From an uncultured Eubacteriales bacterium (lineage in GTDB: Bacteria > Bacillota > Clostridia > Christensenellales > CAG-314), in contig UQVY01000014.1 in the NCBI GenBank assembly GCA_900544545.1, positions 1 to 50,736 of the forward strand: a stretch of 50,736 nt of DNA, read 5' to 3'. Shown here piece by piece: positions 21,703 through 29,053 of the stretch (the stretch's first letter is position 1; the number at the start of each line of letters is the position of its first letter). Below the pieces are notes generated by a model. The model was not told where the DNA came from, made no database searches, and saw only the letters and a list, made by a program, of their open reading frames with translations. The position numbers and the translations under genes are program-made.

Positions 21703-23556
21703 ATGGTCAGAAACGATATAAGAAACATAGCGATTATTGCCCACGTAGACCACGGAAAAACCACTCTCGTGGACGCGATGCTCAGGCAGGCGGGCGAATT
21801 CCGCGAGAATCAGCAGGTAGAAACCTGCGTTATGGACAGCAACGCTCTCGAGCGCGAAAGGGGCATAACCATTCTCGCCAAGAACACCGCCATAGTCTAT
21901 AAAAACACCAAAATCAACGTAATCGATACTCCCGGGCACGCCGATTTTTCGGGCGAAGTCGAAAGGGTTCTCAAGATGGTCAACGGCGTTCTCATTCTTA
22001 TCGACGCGACCGAAGGTCCTATGCCGCAGACGAGATTCGTTATGCAGAAGGCTATGGAATACGGCCACAAAATGATAGTCGTAGTCAATAAAATCGACAA
22101 GAAGGACGCTCGCACCAAGGAAATCAAGGAAGAATTCTACGATCTTCTTTTCGACCTCAACGCAAGCGACCGCGATCTGAACAGTCCTATTCTCTACTGC
22201 TCGGGAAGAGCCGGAACGGCTTCTCTCGATCCCGACGTCCCGGGTACGAATCTCGTTCCGCTTTTCGATACGATTTTAAGTTACATCGATCCTCCCGAGG
22301 GCGACGAAACGGGTAAGCTTCAGCTTCTCGTTTCGGCGATAGACTATAACGACTACGTAGGAAGGATAGGAATAGGCAGGATCGAGCGAGGAACGATAGT
22401 TTCCAACAGCGAAGTAACGGTCTGCGACTACTATAACCGTCAGACTCCCTATAAGAGCAAGATTTCCAATCTCTTCCAGATAGAAGGTCTTACCCGCTAC
22501 AACGTTGACAAGGCTTCGGTAGGCGACATAGTATGTTTTGCGGGCGTTCCCGACGTAACGATAGGGGATACGATATGCGCTCCCGACTGCGCCGAGCCGG
22601 TGGAATTCGTGAAAATCGGCGAGCCCACGATAGAGATGAGCTTTTCGGTCAACAACGGACCTTTTGCGGGCAGGGAAGGAAAGTACGTAACCTCCCGTCA
22701 TCTCCGCGCAAGGCTTTACAAGGAGCTTCTGAAGGACGTTTCCCTTAAAGTCAGGGACACCGACAGTCCCGACACGTTTATAGTTTCGGGAAGGGGCGAG
22801 ATGCACTTCAGCATTCTGATTGAAACTATGCGCCGCGAGGGCTACGAGTTTATGGTGGGAATGCCCAAGGTTCTTTACCACGAAGAAAACGGCGTGCTAC
22901 TGGAGCCTTACGAAAATCTTATCGTCGACGTTCCGGAAAACGCAATGGGCGCGGTAATGGAAAAGGTGGGCGCGCGTTACGGCGAGCTTCAGAAGATGAC
23001 GCAGATGGGTTCGAGAATGCGTCTTGAATTCCTTATTCCGGCGAGATGTCTTTTCGGCTACAAGAACGAATTCCTCACCGACACCAAGGGCGAAGGAATA
23101 ATGAACACTCTTTTTGCCGGTTTTATGAAAGCCAAAAACAACGTCGTCAAGCGCAACCGAGGAAGTCTTGTCGCCTACGAAACGGGCGTCGCGGTTACCT
23201 ACGGTCTCTTCAACGCACAGGAGCGCGGTCAGCTTTTCATCGAGCCGGGAACCAACGTATACGAAGGAATGGTCGTGGGCGTCTCCCCGAAGGCTGAGGA
23301 CATCCGCGTGAATGTCTGCAAGACCAAGCACATCACGAACATGCGCGCCTCGGGAAGCGACGAAGCGTTGCGCCTGATTCCCGTCCGCAAAATGAGTCTG
23401 GAGGAGGCTATCGAGTTTCTGAACGAAGACGAGCTTCTCGAAGTCACGCCCAAAAACATCCGCATCAGGAAGACGATTCTGGACGCGACGATGCGCGTGA
23501 AGGCTGAAAACCGCAAGCGTCAGGCAGAGGCGGACCGGCTCGCGCAGGAAAATTAG
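21703..23556 (+). CDS. typA: Ribosome-associated GTPase TypA/BipA
   Basis: 617 residues, a translational GTPase related to EF-G that acts in 50S assembly and stress adaptation. The G domain (1-200) contains AHVDHGKTT (14-22), RERGITI (switch I), DTPGHADF and NKIDKKDAR. Domain II, domains III and V (GRGEMHFSILIETMRREGYE) and the TypA-specific C-terminal domain (GLFNAQERGQLFIEPGTNVYEGMVVG) follow. Length is as expected. Start: ATG after CAGGAGATAAGTT, behind its own perfect promoter. A single-gene transcript is likely, ending at the shared terminator at 23692. Confidence 0.96.
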   Translation: MVRNDIRNIAIIAHVDHGKTTLVDAMLRQAGEFRENQQVETCVMDSNALERERGITILAKNTAIVYKNTKINVIDTPGHADFSGEVERVLKMVNGVLILIDATEGPMPQTRFVMQKAMEYGHKMIVVVNKIDKKDARTKEIKEEFYDLLFDLNASDRDLNSPILYCSGRAGTASLDPDVPGTNLVPLFDTILSYIDPPEGDETGKLQLLVSAIDYNDYVGRIGIGRIERGTIVSNSEVTVCDYYNRQTPYKSKISNLFQIEGLTRYNVDKASVGDIVCFAGVPDVTIGDTICAPDCAEPVEFVKIGEPTIEMSFSVNNGPFAGREGKYVTSRHLRARLYKELLKDVSLKVRDTDSPDTFIVSGRGEMHFSILIETMRREGYEFMVGMPKVLYHEENGVLLEPYENLIVDVPENAMGAVMEKVGARYGELQKMTQMGSRMRLEFLIPARCLFGYKNEFLTDTKGEGIMNTLFAGFMKAKNNVVKRNRGSLVAYETGVAVTYGLFNAQERGQLFIEPGTNVYEGMVVGVSPKAEDIRVNVCKTKHITNMRASGSDEALRLIPVRKMSLEEAIEFLNEDELLEVTPKNIRIRKTILDATMRVKAENRKRQAEADRLAQEN

Positions 23557-23691
23557 GCTCAAAAAATCGCAAAAAATCGCACTTTTTCTGCGAAAAAACG
23601 GCAAAATCGTATTAACGGACAGTTAAATTAATGTTAATAAATGTAATGAATAAAAATCGCATTCATTATAACTATTGCTCAAAATTTCTAT

Positions 23692-23731
23692 AAAAAAAAG
23701 GCTCTTCGATAATAAGAAGAGCCTTATTTTT
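23692..23731. terminator. Bidirectional terminator between typA and the DUF2225 gene
   Basis: AAGGCTCTTC and GAAGAGCCTT form a perfect 10-bp stem with an 8-nt loop. An A-run lies on the left (T-run on the minus strand) and TTATTTTT on the right. Confidence 0.88.
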
Positions 23732-23748
23732 GCGCTAAAAACAGCCGA

Positions 23749-24618
23749 TTATTTCTTTTTGCCGCGGAAAAATCCGAAAAATCCTTTCTTTCGAGGTACA
23801 AAAACCTTACAGGAATCGTCTTTTTTCCGACACAAATCGATTTCAATTTTGAGAGAATCGTACAATTCGCCTTCGGGGCGGAGAATTTTGAGAGCCTTTT
23901 TTGCGAAGGTGCGAGCGGCTTTGAAATCTCCGGTTCTCCGCAGACAATCGCAGTGAGCCGCCGCGGTATCCTCGGAAAAACCGCCTTTCGCGAAGCATTC
24001 GGCAGCCTTAATTCTGAAATACTTCGCGCAATCCTCATCGTTTTCACATTTAAAATCCTTAGAATGAACACTTTGAGAGTGCTTTTCGTTTAAATTTTGA
24101 TTTTCATTCGTAACTTCAATGCTTTTCAAACGTTCCCTGTCAATTTTATCGTCGAAAGTCCGAGCCGATATGTGTGAATTTTTAGTTTCTTCGTTGCTGC
24201 CCTTCGATTTTTCGTGTAACTTTGAAGTCGTGCGTGAATTTTTAGCATTTTCGTCGTCAAAAGTCCAGGCTGCGTTCATATACAAATACCCTGCCGTGAT
24301 AAAGTCCCGCGCCTTCTCGTACAAATAAGCCGAAAGAATGAATTTTTTCGCTCCCGAAACTTTTTTCGCTCTCTCCAAAAATTCTCCCGAATGAACGACT
24401 TTTTCGGCGTCAAAACCTTCGATCTCGGTGTCGACAGAGAAATTCGCGTAGCGGCAGTAGGGGCAGACCTGAATCGACTTCGTGAGGGCGTAGCGTTCTT
24501 CGCCGTGAGGGCGTCCGTCGAGGTCGTGTTGAACGGAAGGTGAAAAATCAGTGACCGTTTCGTAGACATTGAGTTTTTTACAAACACAACAAAATAACTT
24601 TTCTTCTTTAAGCGTCAA
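23749..24618 (-). CDS. DUF2225 family protein with a low-complexity insertion
   Basis: 289 residues. The N-terminus carries CCVCKK and CPYCRYAN, the four-Cys zinc-ribbon pattern of DUF2225, followed by helical TPR-like segments (SAYLYEKARDFITAGYLYMNAAW; KYFRIKAAECFAKGGF). Function is unknown. Residues about 122-195 are a polar S/N/K/E-rich insert that splits the helical domain and has no counterpart in the family pattern I know. The protein ends in a basic, Phe/Gly-rich tail. The start is TTG at 24618, with GAGGT 7-8 nt upstream and the Cys motif close behind. The gene is AT-rich and uses TTA codons, unlike its neighbours. Confidence 0.75.
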   Translation of the reverse strand: MTLKEEKLFCCVCKKLNVYETVTDFSPSVQHDLDGRPHGEERYALTKSIQVCPYCRYANFSVDTEIEGFDAEKVVHSGEFLERAKKVSGAKKFILSAYLYEKARDFITAGYLYMNAAWTFDDENAKNSRTTSKLHEKSKGSNEETKNSHISARTFDDKIDRERLKSIEVTNENQNLNEKHSQSVHSKDFKCENDEDCAKYFRIKAAECFAKGGFSEDTAAAHCDCLRRTGDFKAARTFAKKALKILRPEGELYDSLKIEIDLCRKKDDSCKVFVPRKKGFFGFFRGKKK

Positions 24619-24782
24619 GAGTGATACCTCAAAGTGATAACTGTACGTTGGAATTGGTTGGTATAGAGGTTAAGCGGTGAATATTTAAAGTGTGATTTAT
24701 GCAAATAAGTGTGCAAATTGTCTCTAAAAAGAGGTGAGCGTGTGGATTTATCGTCATAAAAGCAGAATTGAATCAATTCCGC

Positions 24783-24993
24783 AAAGTGAAAAAGCCGTGG
24801 TGGTTTCGTAAACATTGAGTCTTGAAAAAGCGATAAATCAGTCCTTTTTCCTTTAAATGTTGAAAACGTTGCGTTAAAGTGGCGGTTATATGTTGGATTT
24901 GTTTTGCGGTAAAACCGACGTCAGAGCCTCGGAATTGCCCGAAAAGAGAGGGGAAATTCGGATTTTTCCGAAACGAAAAGGATTGAATCGTTA
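24783..24993 (-). pseudogene. Decayed duplicate of the DUF2225 gene start and leader
   Basis: This stretch aligns with 24540-24780, which holds the DUF2225 gene start and upstream leader, at an offset of 246 bp falling to 215 bp. Shared pieces include GTTTCGTAxACATTGAG (24557 and 24803), TTTAA near the start codon, TAxGTTGGA (24644 and 24889), GGATTT (24744 and 24960) and ATTGAATC (24767 and 24982). In translation LKEE-KLFCCVCKK becomes LKEKGLIYRFFKT, so the zinc cysteines are lost and the frame stops early. It is a relic of a tandem duplication. Confidence 0.65.
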
Positions 24994-25077
24994 AACGAAC
25001 TTGCGGGTTTGTTGAATGACCTTGCGAATTGGTTGAACGAACTCGCGATTTAATCAAACGAACTCCGGAATTCGCGA
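24994..25077. repeat. Four 21-bp tandem repeats
   Basis: Units start at 24994, 25015, 25036 and 25057 (AACGAACTTGCGGGTTTGTTG and variants such as AATGACCTTGCGAATTGGTTG). The array ends one base before the acyltransferase stop codon. The period is a multiple of three. Confidence 0.8.
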
Positions 25078-25078
25078 A

Positions 25079-25840
25079 TCAGGTCGGGTTTTCGGGAAGC
25101 GGCTCCTCGGGTTCGCCCATAAGCTCCCGCATACTGCTCGTGATGAGCGAAACGAGCCGCTCTTTTTCGGCTGCGGGAGGGTTGTCGGGGTTGAACTCGA
25201 TCGCCTTGCCGAAGGTGATCGTGTGCGTGTGCTTGTCCGTGAACATCGGGTAAAAAGTCAGGATTTTGCCCGTCTTGCGGAAGTAGTTTTTCGCGACGTG
25301 AGCGAAGCCGCCCGATATCGCGGAAAGCCCGTTTTTATTATACTTTCCGTCGTTTTCGGCTTGCGGATTTTCGGGAAAAATCAGGATGTTGTCGCCCTCG
25401 GTCAGGGCTTCCACGCTCTTGTCGAGAGTTTCGCGGAGCGCGCTTATCGAGGTCTTGCTGACGGGAATCGGATTGTAGGAATTGAGCGCCCAGGTCCCCA
25501 GCAGACGACAGATTTCGGCAATCCCTACCTTCAAAAAATCAGGAAGCGATCGATTATTCTTCATAGAATTTTCAAAAACGAAATCATAGGCTTCGGTTTT
25601 ACTTAAAACGGGACTGTTTATCCACGGACGAAAGTCGAAGGGCATTCCGACCGCCGCCGAAAGAGGGCCGTAAAGCTCGCCGTGATTGCAGATAAAAACC
25701 GCTGGCTCGTCGGGCGTTACGTCGGGGACGTTGCGCAGCTTAATCCGCATAAACGGGCGTAAAATCGAACTGATAATGATGACTCCGGGCTTTCTGTTCT
25801 TGAAAGTCAGAGGCTTTTTTGCGTCTTTTTTGTTTTCCAT
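25079..25840 (-). CDS. PlsC-like acyltransferase family protein
   Basis: 253 residues. The pattern is that of 1-acyl-glycerol-3-phosphate acyltransferases: a basic N-terminus, a hydrophobic stretch (PGVIIISSILRPFMRIKL), motif I AVFICNHGELYGPLS, and motif III as NILIFPENPQ (usual FPEG). In motif I the histidine is present, but the aspartate four residues further on (HX4D) is a glycine. The enzyme is therefore either an atypical branch or not catalytic in the usual way. The ATG at 25840 is chosen because the protein begins like the family and AGAAGG lies upstream; an open frame continues for 74 codons without support. The role in phospholipid synthesis is inferred. Confidence 0.75.
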   Translation of the reverse strand: MENKKDAKKPLTFKNRKPGVIIISSILRPFMRIKLRNVPDVTPDEPAVFICNHGELYGPLSAAVGMPFDFRPWINSPVLSKTEAYDFVFENSMKNNRSLPDFLKVGIAEICRLLGTWALNSYNPIPVSKTSISALRETLDKSVEALTEGDNILIFPENPQAENDGKYNKNGLSAISGGFAHVAKNYFRKTGKILTFYPMFTDKHTHTITFGKAIEFNPDNPPAAEKERLVSLITSSMRELMGEPEEPLPENPT

Positions 25841-25892
25841 AAGCCTTCTTTTGTTTGTCCGCGAGTTGACCGCAAGCTTGGTTCCGCCTGTG

Positions 25893-25898
25893 ATTATA
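25893..25898 (-). promoter_or_regulatory. Extended -10 promoter of the acyltransferase gene
   Basis: On the minus strand it reads TGGTATAAT, an extended -10 element (TG-N-TATAAT), about 53 bp before the start codon. No good -35 box is needed or seen. Confidence 0.6.
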
Positions 25899-26151
25899 CC
25901 ATATTTTTTCGGTTTAGAAAAGCGTTTTGAGGTTTTTTCGGACCATATATATCGGGAATTTGTGGCTTGTTCACGGAATAATCCCGAATTTTTCACGAAA
26001 AACGAAGTGATTTTCGCAATACGGTCGTATTTATTCACAAAAAGTTTATATTTATTCACCAAAAAATCGGTAGATTTTCAAAAAGCGAATTTCGGAAGAG
26101 TCCGAAGATTTTCAAAAAAGCGAATTTCGGGAACCCGATTGCGCGGGCGGG

Positions 26152-26760
26152 CTACTTCACGAGGGCGTCGAGGACGGAATTCCTTATTTCCTCGTAAATG
26201 CGGTCGGAATCCGAGGGCGAATCGGGATTTTCGAGCGAAGATTTCCCGGGAAAAGAGGAATTTTCGGATTGAGTTTTTTCAAAAGAAGGGCTCTCGGACG
26301 GAGAATTTTCGAACGGAGATTGTTCAAAAGGAGAATTTTCGGAGCGAGATTTCTCGGAAAAAGCGGAGTTCTCGGGAGGCGTTTTTCCGTCGGAGGAGAA
26401 GGAATTTTCCGTCGCGGAGTTTTCGGAGGAAGGGGGGTTCGGGGGAGAAAAACCGTTTTCCGCGGAGGAGGCGGGACTGCCGAGGGACGAAAGCCCCGAA
26501 AAACCCTGCGCGAAACTCGAGCCGAGGACGTCGAGAAGCTTCGACACGAAGGGATTGGCGAGAAGCTCGAAGATTATCGGCATTTTTTCGTTCGCGTTCG
26601 TTTTTCGGTCGAAAAGCCGGTTTACGCAGTCGAGAGCCGCAAGCGCGTCGGGATTGGCGAGAAGCGGAGCGATTTTCCCGAGGTCGGGCGAGGCTTTTTC
26701 GGCGGTCGGCTTGTTCAGGAAAAAGAAGGCGGCGGCAAGTATCAAAGGAAGATAATTCAT
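26152..26760 (-). CDS. Unknown protein with an N-terminal hydrophobic segment and Ser/Glu/Asn-rich repeats
   Basis: 202 residues. Residues 3-15 are hydrophobic (YLPLILAAAFFFL), suggesting a short membrane anchor or a signal segment. Residues 25-95 look helical (LGKIAPLLANPDALAALDCVNRLF; MPIIFELLANPFVSKLLDVLG). Residues about 100-185 are a low-complexity region of repeating Ser-Glu-Asn-Ser-Pro-Phe blocks (ENSPFEQSPFENSPSE), and a short helix (RIYEEIRNSVLDALVK) ends the protein. The ATG at 26760 has GGAG 10 nt upstream; earlier in-frame codons lack one. I do not recognise the family. The DNA of the repeats (GGAGAATTTTCGGA-like) resembles nearby intergenic sequence. Confidence 0.6.
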   Translation of the reverse strand: MNYLPLILAAAFFFLNKPTAEKASPDLGKIAPLLANPDALAALDCVNRLFDRKTNANEKMPIIFELLANPFVSKLLDVLGSSFAQGFSGLSSLGSPASSAENGFSPPNPPSSENSATENSFSSDGKTPPENSAFSEKSRSENSPFEQSPFENSPSESPSFEKTQSENSSFPGKSSLENPDSPSDSDRIYEEIRNSVLDALVK

Positions 26761-26939
26761 TCGGTTTTCTCCTTTACGTGCGGCTTTAAGTCGGGAATCC
26801 GTGCGATTTACGGGCGGAACGTAGATTTCTGATGGCAAATCCGTACAAAGTTAGTCGGGAATTCGGGCGAGGCTCGGGAATTCGGACGATTTATCGGCGG
26901 GTAGTAGAGGTCGGACGGACGATTTTCGGGCAATGTCAT

Positions 26940-26965
26940 TTTATTATATGCCGGCATATAATAAA
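26940..26965. promoter_or_regulatory. 26-bp perfect palindrome containing two divergent TATAAT boxes
   Basis: TTTATTATATGCC and its exact reverse complement GGCATATAATAAA meet at the centre between 26952 and 26953. Each arm contains TATAAT on one strand (26957-26962 plus; 26948-26943 minus). It lies 28 bp before the ribosome site and start of the 80-residue gene. A repressor or activator operator overlapping a promoter is the likely reading; the -35 regions are poor on both sides. Confidence 0.65.
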
Positions 26966-26992
26966 TTGATAATTTTTCGGGAGGGCAGACGT

Positions 26993-27235
26993 ATGAGCAG
27001 ACCTATGAATACAGCGGAGCAAATGGAATACCTCCGCAAACTCGCGGCTTATTATAACGAAAAAGGCGAGGAAGCTCTGACCGGCGACATAATCGAAAGC
27101 GTAAAAGCCGAAAAACGCGCGGGCAGGCTGGATAACGCGGCGATAAGAAATATGGCGGCTATCATCGGAAGATTCGTTTCTCCCGAACAAGCCGCGAAGT
27201 TGAACGCGCTCGTGGCGGAGCTTACCGCGGAATAA
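26993..27235 (+). CDS. Small unknown helical protein, 80 residues
   Basis: The frame begins at an ATG with GGGAGG 8 nt upstream. The protein is hydrophilic and predicted helical (TAEQMEYLRKLAAYYNEKGEEALTGDI, then IRNMAAIIGRFVSPEQAAKLNALVAEL), with no Cys and no membrane segment. I do not recognise the family; it looks like a small cytosolic two- or three-helix protein. It follows the 26-bp palindrome and probably forms its own transcript. An A/G-rich, non-coding stretch of about 125 bp separates it from the rpmF terminator. Confidence 0.65.
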   Translation: MSRPMNTAEQMEYLRKLAAYYNEKGEEALTGDIIESVKAEKRAGRLDNAAIRNMAAIIGRFVSPEQAAKLNALVAELTAE

Positions 27236-27361
27236 AAGCACATAGAACGAAAGACGGAATAAAAAAGAAGAACGGAAAGACTGAAAAAGAGAAAAACGAA
27301 AGACAGAGCAGAAACCCGCAAAAACAGAAATAGCCGAAAACACAAAACAAAAACGCAAAAC

Positions 27362-27388
27362 AAAAAAGGAGCGCAAAATGCGCTCCTT
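27362..27388 (-). terminator. Rho-independent terminator of rpmF
   Basis: AAGGAGCGCA and TGCGCTCCTT form a perfect 10-bp stem with an AAA loop. Read on the minus strand it is followed by a run of T's. Confidence 0.88.
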
Positions 27389-27476
27389 CAGAGTCATTGA
27401 AATTGCGCCGAGGCAATACCCTCGGACTTTCCGAAATGCCGCAGGGAGCAGAATCCCATCGGACTTTCTATAATAA

Positions 27477-27665
27477 TTATTTGTTTTCGTCGCCCATATC
27501 GACTATCTGCTTGCCGTCGTACATTCCGCATTTGGAACATACGCGATGAGAAAGCTTGTATTCGTGACAATTCGGGCATTCAACCATAGAGGGTGCCACG
27601 AGCTTCCAGTTAGCAACTCTGGTATGCTTTCTTTGTTTGGAAATTTTCCTTTTCGGTACAGCCAT
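27477..27665 (-). CDS. rpmF: 50S ribosomal protein L32
   Basis: 62 residues. The start MAVPKRKISKQRKHTRVANWKL is the conserved L32 N-terminus, followed by a zinc ribbon with CPNC and CSKCG cysteines (VECPNCHEYKLSHRVCSKCG). It is thus the zinc-binding, Cys-containing form rather than the Cys-free form made under zinc limitation. GGAGGTAACG precedes the ATG. It has a perfect promoter and its own terminator, and is transcribed alone; the usual yceD (DUF177) partner is not adjacent. Confidence 0.97.
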   Translation of the reverse strand: MAVPKRKISKQRKHTRVANWKLVAPSMVECPNCHEYKLSHRVCSKCGMYDGKQIVDMGDENK

Positions 27666-27708
27666 TTATCGTTACCTCCGTCGTATTAATCGAGTGATAC
27701 CAAAATTC

Positions 27709-27737
27709 ATTATAACATTTCCGGGCGGGACTGTCAA
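27709..27737 (-). promoter_or_regulatory. Sigma-A promoter of rpmF
   Basis: On the minus strand: perfect TTGACA, 17-bp spacer, perfect TATAAT, about 43 bp before the start codon. Confidence 0.9.
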
Positions 27738-27794
27738 CTGTTTTTAACCGATAAGCGGAAGAATTAACGACTAAAATCCGCTTTCCGTAAACGC

Positions 27795-27822
27795 GGAGCA
27801 GCCGGGTATCCTCGGCGGCTCC
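27795..27822 (-). terminator. Possible weak terminator after ackA
   Basis: GGAGC/GCTCC and GCCG/CGGC form an interrupted stem around an 8-nt loop, 13 bp after the ackA stop. Only three T's follow on the minus strand. Confidence 0.35.
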
Positions 27823-27835
27823 TTTCCCGCGGCTT

Positions 27836-29035
27836 TTACAGACCGGCGACTCTCTTCGTTTCTCTCGCGATGACGAGTTCTTCGTTGGTCGGGATAACGA
27901 GAATCCTGACCTTGCTGTCGTCCGCACCGATCTCGGCAATTTTGCCCCTCGGACAGTTTTTGTTCTTTTCGCAGTCGAGTCTGACTCCCATATATTCGAG
28001 ACCGCAGCACGCGCCCGCTCTTACGTAAGGAGTGTTTTCGCCTACGCCGGCGGTAAAAACGATAACGTCCACGCCGTTCATAACCGCAGCGTACTGACCT
28101 ATATATTTCTTGACGTCGTAAGCGAAGATATCTACGGCGAGCTTGTTCCTCGGATTGTCGAAAGCGTTTCCTTCGGTAAGGTCGCGGAAGTCGCTGCTGA
28201 CGCCCGAAAGACCGAGCATACCGCTCTTCTTGTTGAGATAGTTAAGCATTTCCGAAACGGTCATATGCCTTTTGTTCATAACGAATTCGACGACTGCCGG
28301 ATCGAGGGAGCCGCTTCTCGTTCCCATCGGGAGACCGTCGAGAGGCGTGAAGCCCATAGAGGTTTCTACGCTTCTGCCGCCGTCTACCGCGGTAATGCTG
28401 GAGCCGTTTCCGAGGTGACAGGTAATTATCTTAAGGTCTTTTATGTCTTTTCCCAGATATTTTGCCGCTTCTCCCGCAACGAACATATGACTCGTTCCGT
28501 GGAAACCGTATTTTCTTACGCGGAATTCCTTGTAATCGTCGTAGGGAATGCCGTAGAGATAAGCCTTCTCGGGCATAGTCGCGTGGAAAGCCGTATCGAA
28601 AACGACTACCATCGGAACGTCGGGAAGAACGGCTTTGCAGGCTTCGATTCCCATAATGTTGGCGGGATTGTGAAGAGGAGCAAGCTCGATGTTTTCGCGG
28701 CAGACGCGGAGAACGTCGTCGGTTACGAGAACGGAGGTATTATAGTCTTCCGCGCCGTGAACCATTCTGTGGCCGACGGCGGAGATTTCGTTCATCGAGG
28801 AGATGACGCCGCATTCCTTGTCCACGAGGGCGTCGAGAACCATTCTTATCGCGACGGTGTGGTCGGGCATAGGATTGGCGAAAACGAATTCCTTTCCGTG
28901 AGCTTTATGAGTAAGTTTGCTTCCGTCGATACCTATCCTTTCGCAAAGACCCTTGGCTATGACGGATTCGTTCTCCATATCGATGAGCTGATATTTAAGA
29001 CTGGAGCTGCCTGCGTTGATAACTAAAATTTTCAT
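27836..29035 (-). CDS. ackA: Acetate kinase
   Basis: 399 residues, the full family length. It converts acetyl phosphate and ADP to acetate and ATP, the substrate-level phosphorylation step of acetate fermentation. The ASKHA fold shows KILVINAGSSSLKYQLID (phosphate 1), GHRMVHG, DTAFHATMP, RKYGFHGTSH, ITCHLGNGSS (phosphate 2), GFTPLDGLPMGTRSG, FTAGVGENTPYVR and a C-terminal VIPTNEELVIARET. It lies 18 bp after pta on the same strand, the classic order, so the two are co-transcribed. AAAGAGGT precedes the ATG. No promoter is seen in the gap. Confidence 0.98.
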   Translation of the reverse strand: MKILVINAGSSSLKYQLIDMENESVIAKGLCERIGIDGSKLTHKAHGKEFVFANPMPDHTVAIRMVLDALVDKECGVISSMNEISAVGHRMVHGAEDYNTSVLVTDDVLRVCRENIELAPLHNPANIMGIEACKAVLPDVPMVVVFDTAFHATMPEKAYLYGIPYDDYKEFRVRKYGFHGTSHMFVAGEAAKYLGKDIKDLKIITCHLGNGSSITAVDGGRSVETSMGFTPLDGLPMGTRSGSLDPAVVEFVMNKRHMTVSEMLNYLNKKSGMLGLSGVSSDFRDLTEGNAFDNPRNKLAVDIFAYDVKKYIGQYAAVMNGVDVIVFTAGVGENTPYVRAGACCGLEYMGVRLDCEKNKNCPRGKIAEIGADDSKVRILVIPTNEELVIARETKRVAGL

Positions 29036-29053
29036 GTTCGTACCTCTTTAGGA

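Larger units (their letters stand above)
24619..25078. other. 460-bp gene-free stretch between DUF2225 and the acyltransferase gene
   Basis: From left to right it holds the DUF2225 leader, its decayed duplicate and four 21-bp repeats. Two minus-strand frames of 66 and 94 codons cross it, but neither has a ribosome site or recognisable protein character. Confidence 0.6.

Noticed and set aside
24773..25057. A 94-codon minus-strand frame
   Set aside because: It reads through the 21-bp repeats and the decayed DUF2225 duplicate and has no ribosome site. It is better explained as relic sequence.
25686..26789. A 367-codon basic frame opposite the acyltransferase gene end and the Ser/Glu-rich gene
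   Set aside because: Its Arg/Lys-rich, repetitive sequence is the complement of the low-complexity gene. It has no ribosome site or motif and runs through the acyltransferase promoter.
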